Below, in pieces: positions 19,039 through 28,198 of a stretch of DNA of 64,000 bases. A program made the translations under genes and the position numbers. Within the stretch, counting starts at the first letter, position 1, and each line of letters opens with the position of its first letter. The notes beneath the pieces were generated by a model that searched no databases, was not told the DNA's origin, and was given only the letters and a program-made list of their open reading frames with translations. Origin of the DNA: Paracoccus benzoatiresistens (GTDB lineage: Bacteria > Pseudomonadota > Alphaproteobacteria > Rhodobacterales > Rhodobacteraceae); assembly GCF_026913015.1 (NCBI RefSeq), contig NZ_JAPTYD010000012.1:19383-83382 (forward strand), given 5' to 3'.

Positions 19039-19245
19039 TCAGATCGCGGCGTCGTCCTGCCCGGCGGGACGGCATTTCCAGGCGGTCACCTGGTCGTCGG
19101 GATGCGTTTCAAGCCATCGCGCCAGTTCGCTCTGGCCGTCCAGCAGGCAGGTGAAAAGGCCGTTCTGCTCCTCGAACAGCAGGCTGTGTTCGGTGCAGCG
19201 CTGCGGGTCGGAGATCAGGCAGGTAACAAAGAACAGCTCGATCAT
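19039..19245 (-). CDS. Small four-cysteine protein B (68 aa), paralogue of the gene at 18658
   Basis: This starts at ATG with AAAGGA at good spacing. It begins MIELFFVTCL, with cysteines at 9, 17, 33 and 58, and has ELARWLETHPDDQVTAWKC near the end. Spacing of all four cysteines matches protein A to within one residue, so the two arose by tandem duplication. Function is unknown; disulfide or metal binding is possible. It is divergent from the helicase gene. Confidence 0.75.
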   Translation of the reverse strand: MIELFFVTCLISDPQRCTEHSLLFEEQNGLFTCLLDGQSELARWLETHPDDQVTAWKCRPAGQDDAAI

Positions 19246-19332
19246 CGGCGTTCCTTTCGGTGATCAGCAAAGACCCCTCAGCGCCGAAAAAGTTGCATGG
19301 GCAATCGCTGCCGCGCGCGATACAGGAGAGGC

Positions 19333-20859
19333 ATGACCGTTTCCGCCCCCACCCTGTCCCCCGACCAGGCCGATGCCTGGGATGCCCTGGCCGAGACATT
19401 CGGCGCGGCCGGCATCGACCTGATCGCCGAGGAGGTGCAGCCCCCGCAACCCGGCAAGGGCCGCGTCATGGCGGTGATCGGCAAGGCGGGCTCGGGCAAG
19501 ACGCTGCTGCTGTCGCAGATCACCAAGGCCCTGCGCGGCGCGGGGGTCGAGGTGGTCAGCGGCGATTACGAAGGCCGCCGCCGCAAGGACCGGCGCAGCG
19601 TGGCGATCCTGGCGCCGACCAACAAGGCGGCCTTCGTGCTGCGGATGCGCGGCGTGCCGGCAACCACGATCCACCGGATCCTTTATACCCCCGTCTATGA
19701 CCCGGAATATGAAAAGCTGGCCGAGTGGCTGACCGGCGCCGGCGACCGGCCCGCGGTCGAGGGCATGACGGATGTCGCGCTTGACCGGGCCAAGGCCTTC
19801 TTCGACCAGCACGCCTCGATCCCCGGCGCCCTGGCGGCGGCGGGCCTGCGCGGCTCGGACTTCATCCGCGGCTGGAAGCGGCGCGAGGATGCGCTGGACG
19901 TGGGGCTGATCGACGAAGCATCGATGCTGGACGAAAAGCAGTTCGAGGATCTGCGCGAGATCTTTCCGATCCTTATCCTGTTCGGCGATCCGGCGCAGCT
20001 TGCCCCCGTGGGCCAGTCGGGCGAGATGGTGTTCGAGAAGCTGGCAGCCAGCCAGCGGCTTGTCCTGAACCGCATCCACCGCCAGGCAGACGACAGCCCG
20101 ATCCTGGATCTGGCCCATGCGCTTGCCGATGACAGCCTGACCTTTGACGGCTTCGAAAGCATGATCCGCGCCGCCGCCCGCAAGGACGACCGGGTGGTCT
20201 GGGCCGAGCGGGTCGAAAGCGACCTGATGGCGCGCAGCCCCGTGCTGGTCTGGCGCAACGCCACCCGCATCCGGCTGATCCATGCCTTTCGCGCCGCCTA
20301 TGGCGCGCCGGGCGATGCGCTGCTGCCCGGAGAGCCGCTGATCTGCGACGGGCTTGAACTGCCCCTGAAGCACCGCAAGAAGCGCATCGACCTTGAGGCG
20401 CGGGGCCTTATCAAGGGCGCGCAGGTGGTCTATCTGGGACCGGGCCGCCAGCCCGGCTTTTCCCGCCTGCACGTGATCGGGGCCGAGGATCCGCGCCTGT
20501 CGGCCGCCAGCATCGTCAAGATCGAGCTGCCGGACGAGGAAGAGCCCTTCATCCCCTATGCCGCCCGCATGGGCGCGACCTTCCTGCATGGCGCGGCAGT
20601 GACGATCCACAAGTCGCAAGGGTCGCAGTGGCCCGAGGTGCAGGTCTTCGGCCCCGACATCTCGGCCGCCGCATGGTCGAACCGAAGCGAGGCGGGCATT
20701 CCGTTGTGGAAGCGGCTGACCTATGTCGCGATCACCCGCGCGCAGGAACGGCTGCTCTGGGTCACGAAGTCGCGGCTGGCCCGCCCCACCGCGCCGCTTG
20801 GAACGGCTGACCTGGACGCGCCCGTCGCGGACCTGGCGCTGGCGGCCGAGGAGGAGTGA
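19333..20859 (+). CDS. RecD-like ATP-dependent helicase (AAA / UvrD C-terminal type)
   Basis: This 508-residue SF1 helicase has Walker A GKAGSGKT (50-57), motif II LIDEASMLDE, GDPAQLAPVG and a C-terminal HKSQGSQWPEVQVF plus YVAITRAQERLLW, as in RecD and Dda-type helicases. It lacks the long N-terminal part of RecD2 and the RecB/RecC partners, so it is a stand-alone protein. The role is probably DNA repair or recombination, without direct evidence. ATG 19333 follows GGAGAGG. It is convergent with the EcsC gene. Confidence 0.87.
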   Translation: MTVSAPTLSPDQADAWDALAETFGAAGIDLIAEEVQPPQPGKGRVMAVIGKAGSGKTLLLSQITKALRGAGVEVVSGDYEGRRRKDRRSVAILAPTNKAAFVLRMRGVPATTIHRILYTPVYDPEYEKLAEWLTGAGDRPAVEGMTDVALDRAKAFFDQHASIPGALAAAGLRGSDFIRGWKRREDALDVGLIDEASMLDEKQFEDLREIFPILILFGDPAQLAPVGQSGEMVFEKLAASQRLVLNRIHRQADDSPILDLAHALADDSLTFDGFESMIRAAARKDDRVVWAERVESDLMARSPVLVWRNATRIRLIHAFRAAYGAPGDALLPGEPLICDGLELPLKHRKKRIDLEARGLIKGAQVVYLGPGRQPGFSRLHVIGAEDPRLSAASIVKIELPDEEEPFIPYAARMGATFLHGAAVTIHKSQGSQWPEVQVFGPDISAAAWSNRSEAGIPLWKRLTYVAITRAQERLLWVTKSRLARPTAPLGTADLDAPVADLALAAEEE

Positions 20860-20865
20860 GCCGGC

Positions 20866-20890
20866 CTGCGTCCCGCGATGAGCGGGGGGC
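20866..20890 (-). repeat. Partial convergent-gene repeat, copy R5
   Basis: On the minus strand this reads GCCCCCCGCTCATCGCGGG then ACGCAG, matching the tail (ATCGCGGGACGCA) of copies R1 and R2 but without AAATATCC. It lies between the helicase (+) and EcsC (-) genes. Confidence 0.55.
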
Positions 20891-20906
20891 CAGGCGGAAA
20901 GACCCG

Positions 20907-21695
20907 CTATCTGTTCGTGCGCCGGTGGTCCAGGCGTTCGATGGACAGGCGCAGAGCCTCGACCAGGGCCTCCTTGGGGATGCCGGTTTCCTGGGACAGG
21001 CGCATGATCCCGAAATGGACGCGGGCCAGTTCCTGGTAATAGCGCGCGAAGGTATAGTTGATCGACGCGCCCACCACGGCGCCGAAGATCGGGGCGGCCT
21101 GCGCCGCCAGCTTCTGGCCCATCGACACCGACAGGCGCGGCGCGACGCGGCTGATCAGTCCCTGCACGGTCTGCCCCGTCACCGACAAACGCGCCGCCAG
21201 CAGGCCCATGTCGGTCGTGTCATCCTCGGCCATGGGTCCGGCGGCGGCGAAGATGCGCAGGCACTCCATGCGCACCTCCTCGCTTTGGGGATCCAGGCCG
21301 TGCTCGGCGGCGATGTCCAGCATCGCGCGCAGAAGCAGGGTGATCGTCACCGGCAGCTCGATCATCGCGCCGGCAAAGCCGCCCATGCCCCCCGCCGCCC
21401 CGCTGACGGTCGAGGCCATGCGGTTGAACCAGTCTCCCCGGTCGCGCACCATCCGGCGCGACGTGCTGGCCGCCGCGAAGGCCCGGCCAAGCGCCGAACG
21501 GGTAAGGCGGTCCATACGGTTGCGGACAAAGGCGGGCAGCTTCTCGACCAGGCCCTCGGCGCTGTTGCCGACGATGGCCATGACCTCCATCCCCAGGCCG
21601 CCGGCATCCAGATAGCGCCGCGCGAGGCGGTCGATCTGGGCATGGACGGACGGGTCATTGATCGGTGGAAGCACCAGCTGCGGATTGGTCGCCAT
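20907..21695 (-). CDS. EcsC family protein
   Basis: A 262-residue protein with the EcsC layout: an N-terminal region with helical repeats, a Gly/Ala-rich amphipathic centre (GAAGGMGGFAGAMIELPVTITLLLRAMLDIA, about 101-131), and a C-terminal GAVVGASINYTFARYYQELARVHFG stretch. The biochemical role of the family is not established; some members neighbour ABC transporters or GNATs. GAGAGGA precedes ATG 21695. The start lies inside the last 41 bases of the acetyltransferase gene, implying coupled translation. Confidence 0.85.
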   Translation of the reverse strand: MATNPQLVLPPINDPSVHAQIDRLARRYLDAGGLGMEVMAIVGNSAEGLVEKLPAFVRNRMDRLTRSALGRAFAAASTSRRMVRDRGDWFNRMASTVSGAAGGMGGFAGAMIELPVTITLLLRAMLDIAAEHGLDPQSEEVRMECLRIFAAAGPMAEDDTTDMGLLAARLSVTGQTVQGLISRVAPRLSVSMGQKLAAQAAPIFGAVVGASINYTFARYYQELARVHFGIMRLSQETGIPKEALVEALRLSIERLDHRRTNR

Positions 21696-22272
21696 CGATA
21701 TCCTCTCTTGGGTGATCGACCGTGATGCAGGCCGACAGGACATTGGCGCCGCGCGACATTTCCGCCATGCCCTCCAGCACGCCGGGCGAGGTCTCGCGCA
21801 TCACCGGCCCTTCCACACCAACCCAGGCGCCGGGGCGAAGTTCCAGTCCCAGCACCCGGTCGGGATTCGTGGGCGGCGGCATGACGACGTGATCCAGCCG
21901 CGAAAATCCGAAGCGGCCGTAATAGGGCGCATCGCCCACCAGCAGCACCCTGCCCCATCCAAGCCGCCGTGCCCGGGCAAGGCTGTCGCGCATCAGAAGG
22001 CCGCCCAGGCCTTCCCCCTGCGCGGTCGGATGGACCGCGATCGGGCCCAGCAGCAGCACCGGCCTGCGCGCCACGCGCACCGGCCAGAAGCGGATGGCGG
22101 CCAGCAGGATGTCCGACGGATCACGCAGCACCAGGCACAGGTCGGCCACCCTGGGCACGCCCTCGCGCAGGCGATAGGACGACAGCGCGGTCCGGCCCGG
22201 CGCGAAACACAGGTCGTAAAGGGCCTCGACCTCGGGCTCGTCGGCGGCTGTCTCGGGGCAGATCTCGAACAT
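21655..22272 (-). CDS. GNAT family N-acetyltransferase (YhbS-like)
   Basis: A 205-residue acetyl-CoA-dependent transferase. The core acetyl-CoA loop is GPIAVHPTAQGEGLGGLLM, followed by DAPYYGRFGFSR, which marks the YhbS-like branch. A C-terminal extension past residue 170 is Arg/Asp-rich. ATG 22272 was chosen for AAGGAGG just upstream; a longer frame has no family similarity. It overlaps the EcsC gene by 41 bases. The acceptor substrate is unknown. Confidence 0.87.
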   Translation of the reverse strand: MFEICPETAADEPEVEALYDLCFAPGRTALSSYRLREGVPRVADLCLVLRDPSDILLAAIRFWPVRVARRPVLLLGPIAVHPTAQGEGLGGLLMRDSLARARRLGWGRVLLVGDAPYYGRFGFSRLDHVVMPPPTNPDRVLGLELRPGAWVGVEGPVMRETSPGVLEGMAEMSRGANVLSACITVDHPREDIDGDQSAAGASTDQ

Positions 22273-22393
22273 CGCGCCTCCTTGGTTCGGCGGCCCCTTA
22301 GCATGGGTGTCCGGGTGATGAAACCGGCACCGGCCATTGCGGGTCCGCGCGGCTGATGGCAGGTTGGCGCGGCGCATCAACAGGAGGCCCGCG

Positions 22394-22996
22394 ATGTTCT
22401 ACCGCCCCGAGGCAGGCCACGGGCTGCCCCACAATCCCTTCAACGCGATCATCGCGCCCCGGCCGATCGGCTGGGTTTCGACCCGCGGCACGGCTGGCGA
22501 CAACTTGGCCCCTTATTCCTTCTTCAACGCGGTCGCCTATGTGCCGCCGCAGGTGATGTTCGCCTCGACCGGCGCCAAGGCGGATCGCCAAGGCACCAAG
22601 GACAGCGTCGCGCAGATCATCGAGACCGGGGTGTTCTGCGTCAACATCGCGACGGGCGACATGCGCGACCAGGTGAACGCCAGTTCGGCCCCTTTGCCCG
22701 CCGGGACCAACGAATTCCAGGCCGCGGGGATCGAGGCCGCGGAATGCGAAACCATCGACTGCCCGCGCGTGGCCAGCGCCGCCGCCGCCCTTGAATGCCG
22801 CATGACCCGCATCCTGCCCTTGGCGGGCAAGGCGAACTATGCCGTTTTCGGCGTGGTGACGGGCGTGCATCTCCGCGACGATTGCGTGGTGGATGGCCGC
22901 TTCGATCCGCGTGCGGCCGGCGGCTGGATTGCACGCCTGGGCTACAAGGATTATGCCGCCGTCCAGGACTTGTTTGAAATGGACCGCCCCGCATGA
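22394..22996 (+). CDS. Flavin reductase family protein (FMN-binding split barrel)
   Basis: A 200-residue protein of the DIM6/NTAB class, which bind FMN and reduce it or use it as prosthetic group. The start [31 protein letters not shown] is typical, with PRPIGW the flavin-phosphate strand and [18 protein letters not shown] the second conserved segment. AGGAGG precedes ATG 22394. Its stop overlaps the apt start (ATGA). The physiological partner cannot be inferred. Confidence 0.88.
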   Translation: MFYRPEAGHGLPHNPFNAIIAPRPIGWVSTRGTAGDNLAPYSFFNAVAYVPPQVMFASTGAKADRQGTKDSVAQIIETGVFCVNIATGDMRDQVNASSAPLPAGTNEFQAAGIEAAECETIDCPRVASAAAALECRMTRILPLAGKANYAVFGVVTGVHLRDDCVVDGRFDPRAAGGWIARLGYKDYAAVQDLFEMDRPA

Positions 22997-23526
22997 TCCG
23001 AAACGTCAAGGATTACATCCGCACCATTGCCGACTTCCCGCACGAGGGGATCATGTTCCGCGACGTGACCACGCTGTTTGCGGACGCACGCGGCTTCCGC
23101 ATGGCGGTGGACCAGCTGCTGGCCCCCTATGCGGGCGCGCGGATCGACAAGGTCGTGGGGCTCGAGGCGCGCGGGTTCATCCTTGGCGGCGCGGTGGCGC
23201 ATCAGCTTTCCACCGGCTTCGTGCCGATCCGCAAGAAGGGCAAGCTGCCGGGCGCGGTAATCTCTCAGGCCTATCAGCTGGAATATGGCGAGGCCGTGGT
23301 CGAGGTCCATGACGACGCCCTGAAGCCGGGCGAACGGGTGCTGATCGTGGACGACCTGCTGGCGACCGGCGGCACGGCGGCGGCGGGGATCACGCTGTGC
23401 GAACGGTTGGGGGCAAAGGTGGTGGGCTGCGCCTTCGTGATCGACCTGCCGGACCTGGGCGGGCGGCGGCTGCTGGAAGGCCTGGGGCATGAGGTTCATG
23501 CGCTGACCCGTTTCGATGGGGATTGA
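22993..23526 (+). CDS. apt: Adenine phosphoribosyltransferase
   Basis: This 177-residue cytoplasmic purine-salvage enzyme makes AMP from adenine and PRPP. It starts [28 protein letters not shown], diagnostic for Apt. [11 protein letters not shown] and the PRPP loop [14 protein letters not shown] (about 116-129) follow. It overlaps the flavin-reductase stop by four bases. A perfect 14-base palindrome follows the stop and may terminate it. Confidence 0.97.
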   Translation: MIRNVKDYIRTIADFPHEGIMFRDVTTLFADARGFRMAVDQLLAPYAGARIDKVVGLEARGFILGGAVAHQLSTGFVPIRKKGKLPGAVISQAYQLEYGEAVVEVHDDALKPGERVLIVDDLLATGGTAAAGITLCERLGAKVVGCAFVIDLPDLGGRRLLEGLGHEVHALTRFDGD

Positions 23527-23556
23527 CGTAGGGTGCGTGCTTGCACGCACCCTACG
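23527..23556. repeat. Perfect 14-bp inverted repeat between apt and the oxidase gene
   Basis: CGTAGGGTGCGTGC (23527-23540), TT, then GCACGCACCCTACG (23543-23556). It begins directly after the apt stop and ends inside the last codons of the convergent oxidase gene. There is no T run. It can act as a two-way terminator or stability hairpin. Similar GTAGGGTGCGTG palindromes are, from memory, widespread in bacterial intergenic DNA. Confidence 0.85.
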
Positions 23557-24949
23557 CCAGGATCACCCCCGGGTTCATGATTCCCGCCGGATCCAGCGCG
23601 TCCTTGATCGCGCGCATGGCGCCCAGTCGCGCGGGATCGCCCCAACGGGCCAGATCCGCCGCCTTCAGCCGCCCGACCCCGTGTTCCGCCGAAAACGACC
23701 CCCCACGAGCGACGACCATCTCGTGCACCGCGCGGGACAGGTCGCGGCGAATGGCGTCATAGGCGTCGCGGGTCTTCCCCTCGACCGGGAACAGGTTGAA
23801 ATGCAGGTTGCCGTCGCCCAGATGGCCGAAGCAGTTGATGCGCAGATCCGCCATGCCCGCCAGCATGGCGCTGGCATCCCGGATGAAGCGGGCGATTTCC
23901 GACAAGGGCAGGCTGATGTCGTGGCTGGCGATGGCGCCGACATGGCGGTTGGCCTCGGGGATCGTTTCCCGGATCGCCCACAGCTCGGCCGCCTGCTGGC
24001 CGGATTGCGCGATCACGCCGTCGCTGACCAGACCGGCCTCGGTGGCATCCGTGAACAATACTTCCAACGCCTCATCGGCGGAAAGGCCGGCGGGCAGGCC
24101 GACCTCGACCAGGACCAGCCAGTCGGGGCGGGTGGCGAAGGGCTGGCGCAGGTCGGGGAAGGCCACGTCCAGGAAACGCAGCCCCTGCCCCGAGATCAGC
24201 TCGAACGCCGTCACGCCGCCCGCCATGCGCGCCTGCGCCAGTGACAGCAGGGTCAGCGCGGCCTCGGGCGATTCCACGACCATCATCGCGACACCGGTTT
24301 CGGCAGGCACCGGAGCCAGCACCAGGGATGCGGCGGTGATGATGCCCAGCGTTCCCTCGGCCCCGATCAGCAGGTCACGCAGGTCATAGCCGGTGTTGTC
24401 CTTCCGGAGCCGCTTCAGGTCATGCATGATCTGCCCCTGCGGCAGGACGGCCTCGACCCCCAGGCACAGGGCGCGCGCATTGCCATGACGCAGCACGTTC
24501 ACGCCCCCCGCATTGGTGGCCAACAGGCCGCCGATCTGCGCGGTTCCTTGCGAGGCCAGCGCCAGCGGGAACTGCCGCCCGGCCTTGGCCGCGGCCTCGC
24601 GGACCTGTTGCAGGGTGGCGCCGGCCTCGACCACGATCACGCCTTCCTCGGGATAGACATCGCGGATCCGGTTCATCCGCTCCAGCGACAAGACCAGGGG
24701 CACCGCGCCGTCCGGCATCACCTGCCCGCCGACCAGGCCGGTGCCGCCGCCGCGCGGGACGATGGGCACGCGGGCCTTTTCGCAAGCGCGGACGATGGCC
24801 GCGACCTCCTCGACATCGCGGGGGGCGGCGACCAGCCCGGCCTGCCCGCGAAAGCGCCCGCGCGGTTCCTCCAGATAGGCGGGGGCGATCTCTCGCATGA
24901 CGCCCTGGGGCAGCAGGCGGGCCAAGGCCTCGGTCGCGGGGTTCAGCAT
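23552..24949 (-). CDS. FAD-binding oxidoreductase (GlcD / D-2-hydroxyacid dehydrogenase type)
   Basis: A 465-residue flavoprotein of the vanillyl-alcohol-oxidase fold. The PCMH FAD domain (about 38-215) contains VPIVPRGGGTGLVGG and GGLLATNAGGVNVLRHGNARAL. The C-terminal FAD-linked oxidase domain has FGHLGDGNLHFNL and a closing FSAEHGVGRLK ... PAGIMNPGVIL. The substrate is a 2-hydroxyacid such as glycolate, D-lactate or D-2-hydroxyglutarate; sequence alone does not decide. GAAGGAGAG precedes ATG 24949. It lies downstream of thrC, M16 and GNAT genes on the same strand. Confidence 0.9.
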   Translation of the reverse strand: MLNPATEALARLLPQGVMREIAPAYLEEPRGRFRGQAGLVAAPRDVEEVAAIVRACEKARVPIVPRGGGTGLVGGQVMPDGAVPLVLSLERMNRIRDVYPEEGVIVVEAGATLQQVREAAAKAGRQFPLALASQGTAQIGGLLATNAGGVNVLRHGNARALCLGVEAVLPQGQIMHDLKRLRKDNTGYDLRDLLIGAEGTLGIITAASLVLAPVPAETGVAMMVVESPEAALTLLSLAQARMAGGVTAFELISGQGLRFLDVAFPDLRQPFATRPDWLVLVEVGLPAGLSADEALEVLFTDATEAGLVSDGVIAQSGQQAAELWAIRETIPEANRHVGAIASHDISLPLSEIARFIRDASAMLAGMADLRINCFGHLGDGNLHFNLFPVEGKTRDAYDAIRRDLSRAVHEMVVARGGSFSAEHGVGRLKAADLARWGDPARLGAMRAIKDALDPAGIMNPGVILA

Positions 24950-24959
24950 CGTCTCTCCT

Positions 24960-25541
24960 TCAGCGGGCATCCGAGCGGCCGCGCCGGTCGCTGCGCAGAT
25001 TGGCGTAAAGCACATGGTTTCGCCAGCGCCCGTCGATCTGCAGATAGCTTTGGGCCACGCCTTCGTACTTGAAGCCCGATTTTTCCAGAACCCCGCGCGA
25101 GGCGGCGTTTTCCGGCAGGCAGGCCGCCTCGACCCGGCTCAGATCCAGGGTGGTGAAGGCGTAATGGACCAGGGCGCCGATCGCCTCGCCCATATAGCCC
25201 TGGCGCGCATAGGGCTGGCCGATCCAATAGCCGATGGTGCCCGATTGCGCCGGGCCGCGGCGGATGTTGTCCAGCGTGATGGCCCCCAGCAGCACCCCGT
25301 CACGGCGGACCAGGAACAAGGGCAGCGCCGTGCCGCCCCGGCTGGCCCGCGCGGCCCAGTAGACGCGGTTGACGAAGCTCTTGCGGGACAGGTGGTCGGG
25401 CGACCAGACGGGCTCCCAAGGGGCCAGGAAGTCGCGGCTGGACTGGCGCAGCGATGACCAGGCGCGGAAATCCGCATGGGCAGGCAGGCGCAGCACGATC
25501 CGTTCGGTTTCCAGCCTCACGGGTCGCCTTTGCAGGAACAT
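24960..25541 (-). CDS. RimJ/RimL-type GNAT N-acetyltransferase
   Basis: A 193-residue acetyltransferase starting with LETERIVLRLPAHADFRAW, the RimJ/RimL layout. IGYWIGQPYARQGYMGEAIGALVHYAF is the acetyl-CoA loop, and RVEAACLPENAASRGVLEKSGFKYEG is the C-terminal signature. Proteins of this class modify ribosomal-protein N-termini or small molecules; the acceptor here is unknown. The ATG overlaps the M16 peptidase stop by one base (TGATG), so translation is coupled. Confidence 0.9.
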   Translation of the reverse strand: MFLQRRPVRLETERIVLRLPAHADFRAWSSLRQSSRDFLAPWEPVWSPDHLSRKSFVNRVYWAARASRGGTALPLFLVRRDGVLLGAITLDNIRRGPAQSGTIGYWIGQPYARQGYMGEAIGALVHYAFTTLDLSRVEAACLPENAASRGVLEKSGFKYEGVAQSYLQIDGRWRNHVLYANLRSDRRGRSDAR

Positions 25542-26815
25542 CAGGCGGCAAGCCTTTCGGCCAGCGCATCGCGCGCAGGCGCGGCCTTGACCGGACCATA
25601 GAGCGCCAGCGCCGGGCGGGCCTGCGCGATCAGCCCTTCGGCATGGGCGCGCACCTCGGCCACGGTGACGGCGGCGATGCGGTCCGCGACCTCGGCGGCA
25701 TCGGGCACCCTGCCCCAGATCGCCAATGTCCGCGCCATGCGCTCGGCCTGCGAGGACGGGCTTTCCAGCGACATCAGCAGGCTTGCGCGCAACTGCGCCT
25801 TGGCGCGGGCGACCTCGGCCTCGGTCATGTCCTCGGCGGCGCGCTTCGTTTCGTCGATGGTCAGGGTGGACAGGGCCGCCAGATCCTCGGCCCCCGTCCC
25901 GGCATAGATGGTCAGCATGCCCGTATCGTCATGGAAGCCCGACTGCGCGAAGATCGTGTAGCACAGCCCCCGTTCCTCGCGGATCTTCTGGAACAGGCGC
26001 GAGGACATGCCTCCGCCAAGCGCCGAGGAAAAGATCTGCGCGGCATAGAAATCACTCGCCAGATAGCCCGGACCTTCCAGGGCCAGCGCGAAATGGGCCT
26101 GTTCCAGACGCTTGACCTTGCGGGTTTCCAGGCCCTGCCAGCGGGCGGCCTCGCGCGGGGCCTGTGCGACAGGGGCCAGGTGCCCGAAGGCGCGTTCGGC
26201 CAGCCGCACGATGCGGTCGTGATCGACCGCGCCCGCTGCCGCCACGATCATCTGGCCGGGGCCATAGTTTTCGGCGACAAAGCCCGCCAGATCGGCGCGG
26301 CCAAAGCTGCTGACCCGTTCGGCAGGGCCAAGGATGGTGCGGCCCATCGGCTGGTCGGGATAGGCGGCCTCTTGCAGCCAGTCGAAGATGATGTCGTCGG
26401 GCGTATCCATCGACTGCCCGATCTCCTGCAGGATCACGCCGCGCTCGACCTCGATCTCGCGCTCGTCGAAGATCGGGTTCAGCACGATGTCGGAAATCAC
26501 GTCGAAGGCCAGATCGACGTCGTCTTCCAGCACGCGCACGTAATAGGCCGTCGCATCGCGCGAGGTATAGGCGTTGATGTAGCCGCCCACATCCTCGATG
26601 GCCTCGGCGATCTGCAGGGCCGTGCGGGTCGCGGTGCCCTTGAAGGCCATGTGCTCCAGGAAATGCGCGATGCCGTTCTGTTCGTGGCGTTCGTTCCGCC
26701 CGCCTGCGCTGACCCACACGCCAAGGGCCGAGGAATGAAGCCCTGGCATCAGGCGCGTGGCGACGCGCAATCCGTTGGGCAGGGTCGTGACGTGCAGGTT
26801 GGGGTCTTTGTTCAC
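25541..26815 (-). CDS. M16 family zinc metallopeptidase (mitochondrial processing peptidase-like)
   Basis: A 424-residue inverzincin. The inverted zinc motif HFLEH (His51, Glu54, His55) is followed by the third ligand Glu131 in GVILQE, at the expected 76 residues. The N-terminus TTLPNGLRVATRLMPGLHSSALGVWV is typical of alphaproteobacterial relatives of MPP-beta. There is no signal peptide, so it is probably cytoplasmic. The GTG start overlaps the thrC stop (GTGA). The gene order thrC-M16-GNAT recurs, from memory, in related genomes. Confidence 0.93.
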   Translation of the reverse strand: MNKDPNLHVTTLPNGLRVATRLMPGLHSSALGVWVSAGGRNERHEQNGIAHFLEHMAFKGTATRTALQIAEAIEDVGGYINAYTSRDATAYYVRVLEDDVDLAFDVISDIVLNPIFDEREIEVERGVILQEIGQSMDTPDDIIFDWLQEAAYPDQPMGRTILGPAERVSSFGRADLAGFVAENYGPGQMIVAAAGAVDHDRIVRLAERAFGHLAPVAQAPREAARWQGLETRKVKRLEQAHFALALEGPGYLASDFYAAQIFSSALGGGMSSRLFQKIREERGLCYTIFAQSGFHDDTGMLTIYAGTGAEDLAALSTLTIDETKRAAEDMTEAEVARAKAQLRASLLMSLESPSSQAERMARTLAIWGRVPDAAEVADRIAAVTVAEVRAHAEGLIAQARPALALYGPVKAAPARDALAERLAA

Positions 26816-28188
26816 TGGGTTCTCCGGTCAAGGATCAGCGATTTAAGCGCCTGCACGTCGTTTTCAACCCGCGTCACGCGCTCGGGCAGGTCGAACAAGG
26901 TCGCCATGTGCGGCGGCAGGGCGGGGCGGATGCCGATGGCGGCTTCAACCGCGTCGGGGAACTTGGCCGGATGGGCGGTGGCCAGCGTCACCATCGGCAC
27001 GCCCGGCTCGACATGCTGGCGCGCGACAGCCACGCCCACGGCGCTGTGCGGGCAGAGGATCTCGCCCGTCTCGGCGCGGATGGTGCGGATCATGGCCAGC
27101 GTCTCATCCTCGCCGACGCGGCCCGACAGGTATTGCTCGCGCAACGCCTGCAGGGCGCCCTGGCTGATGGTGAAGCCGCCCGCTTTCAACTCCTCCATCA
27201 ACTGCCCGATTGCCGCGGCATCGCCGCCATAAGCCAGATACAGCGCCCGTTCGAAGTTGGAGCTGACCTGGATGTCCATCGACGGGCTGATCGAGGGTTT
27301 GACCGTGCCCACCCGGTATTCGCCCGTGGTCAGGGCGCGGTGCAGGATGTCGTTCTGGTTCGTGGCCACGATCAGGCGGCGGATCGGCAGGCCCATGGCG
27401 CGGGCGATGCTGCCTGCGAAGATGTCGCCGAAATTGCCGGTGGGCACGGTGAAATCCGTTTCGCGCATCCCCAGGCTGGCGCAGGCGGTGAAGTAGTAGA
27501 CGATCTGCGCCACCACGCGCGCCCAGTTGATGCTGTTGACGCCCGCCAGCCCCACCTGGTCGCGGAAGGCATGGTCGTTGAACAGGTCCTTCAGCCGCGC
27601 CTGGCAGTCGTCGAAATGGCCGGTCACGGCCAGGGCATGGACATTCGCGGCCTCGGGCGTGGTCATCTGGCGGCGCTGGACCTCGGAAACGCGGCCATGC
27701 GGGAACATGATGAAGACGTCCACATTGTCGATGCCCTTGAAGGCCTCGATGGCGGCGCTGCCGGTATCGCCCGAGGTGGCGCCCACGATGGTGATCTTCT
27801 GGCCAGACCATTTCAGCGCGATCTCGAACAGCTGCGCGATCAGCTGCATGGCGAAGTCCTTGAAGGCCAGCGTCGGCCCGTGGAACAGCTCCAGCAGGTG
27901 ATGGCCGGGGGCAAGCTGGCGCAGCGGCGCCTTGGCCGTATGCTCGATGCGCGCATAGGCGCGGTCGATGGCGCCGCGCAGTTCGCCGTCCGTGAAGCTG
28001 TCGCCGGTGAAGGGGCGAATGACGCGGAAGGCGACCTCCTCGTAGGGCAGGCCGTCGAGGTCGCGCAGTGACGTGAAGGCGGGGATCGTCTCGGGCAGGT
28101 ACAGGCCCCCGTCGCGGGCCAAGCCCGACAGCATCGCCTGTTCGAAGTTCAGCACCGGGGCCTGACCCCGTGTCGAGACGTAGCGCAT
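26812..28188 (-). CDS. thrC: Threonine synthase
   Basis: This 458-residue PLP enzyme converts O-phosphohomoserine to threonine. MRYVSTRGQAPVLNF is the family start. HGPTLAFKDFAMQ contains the Schiff-base Lys110, and GATSGDTGSAA is the phosphate-binding loop. ATG 28188 sits eight bases after GAGG; a GTG one codon upstream is less likely. It overlaps the M16 gene by four bases and follows SURF1 with a 10-base gap, so it may be read from the oxidase side. Confidence 0.96.
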   Translation of the reverse strand: MRYVSTRGQAPVLNFEQAMLSGLARDGGLYLPETIPAFTSLRDLDGLPYEEVAFRVIRPFTGDSFTDGELRGAIDRAYARIEHTAKAPLRQLAPGHHLLELFHGPTLAFKDFAMQLIAQLFEIALKWSGQKITIVGATSGDTGSAAIEAFKGIDNVDVFIMFPHGRVSEVQRRQMTTPEAANVHALAVTGHFDDCQARLKDLFNDHAFRDQVGLAGVNSINWARVVAQIVYYFTACASLGMRETDFTVPTGNFGDIFAGSIARAMGLPIRRLIVATNQNDILHRALTTGEYRVGTVKPSISPSMDIQVSSNFERALYLAYGGDAAAIGQLMEELKAGGFTISQGALQALREQYLSGRVGEDETLAMIRTIRAETGEILCPHSAVGVAVARQHVEPGVPMVTLATAHPAKFPDAVEAAIGIRPALPPHMATLFDLPERVTRVENDVQALKSLILDRRTQ

Positions 28189-28198
28189 CACGTATCCC

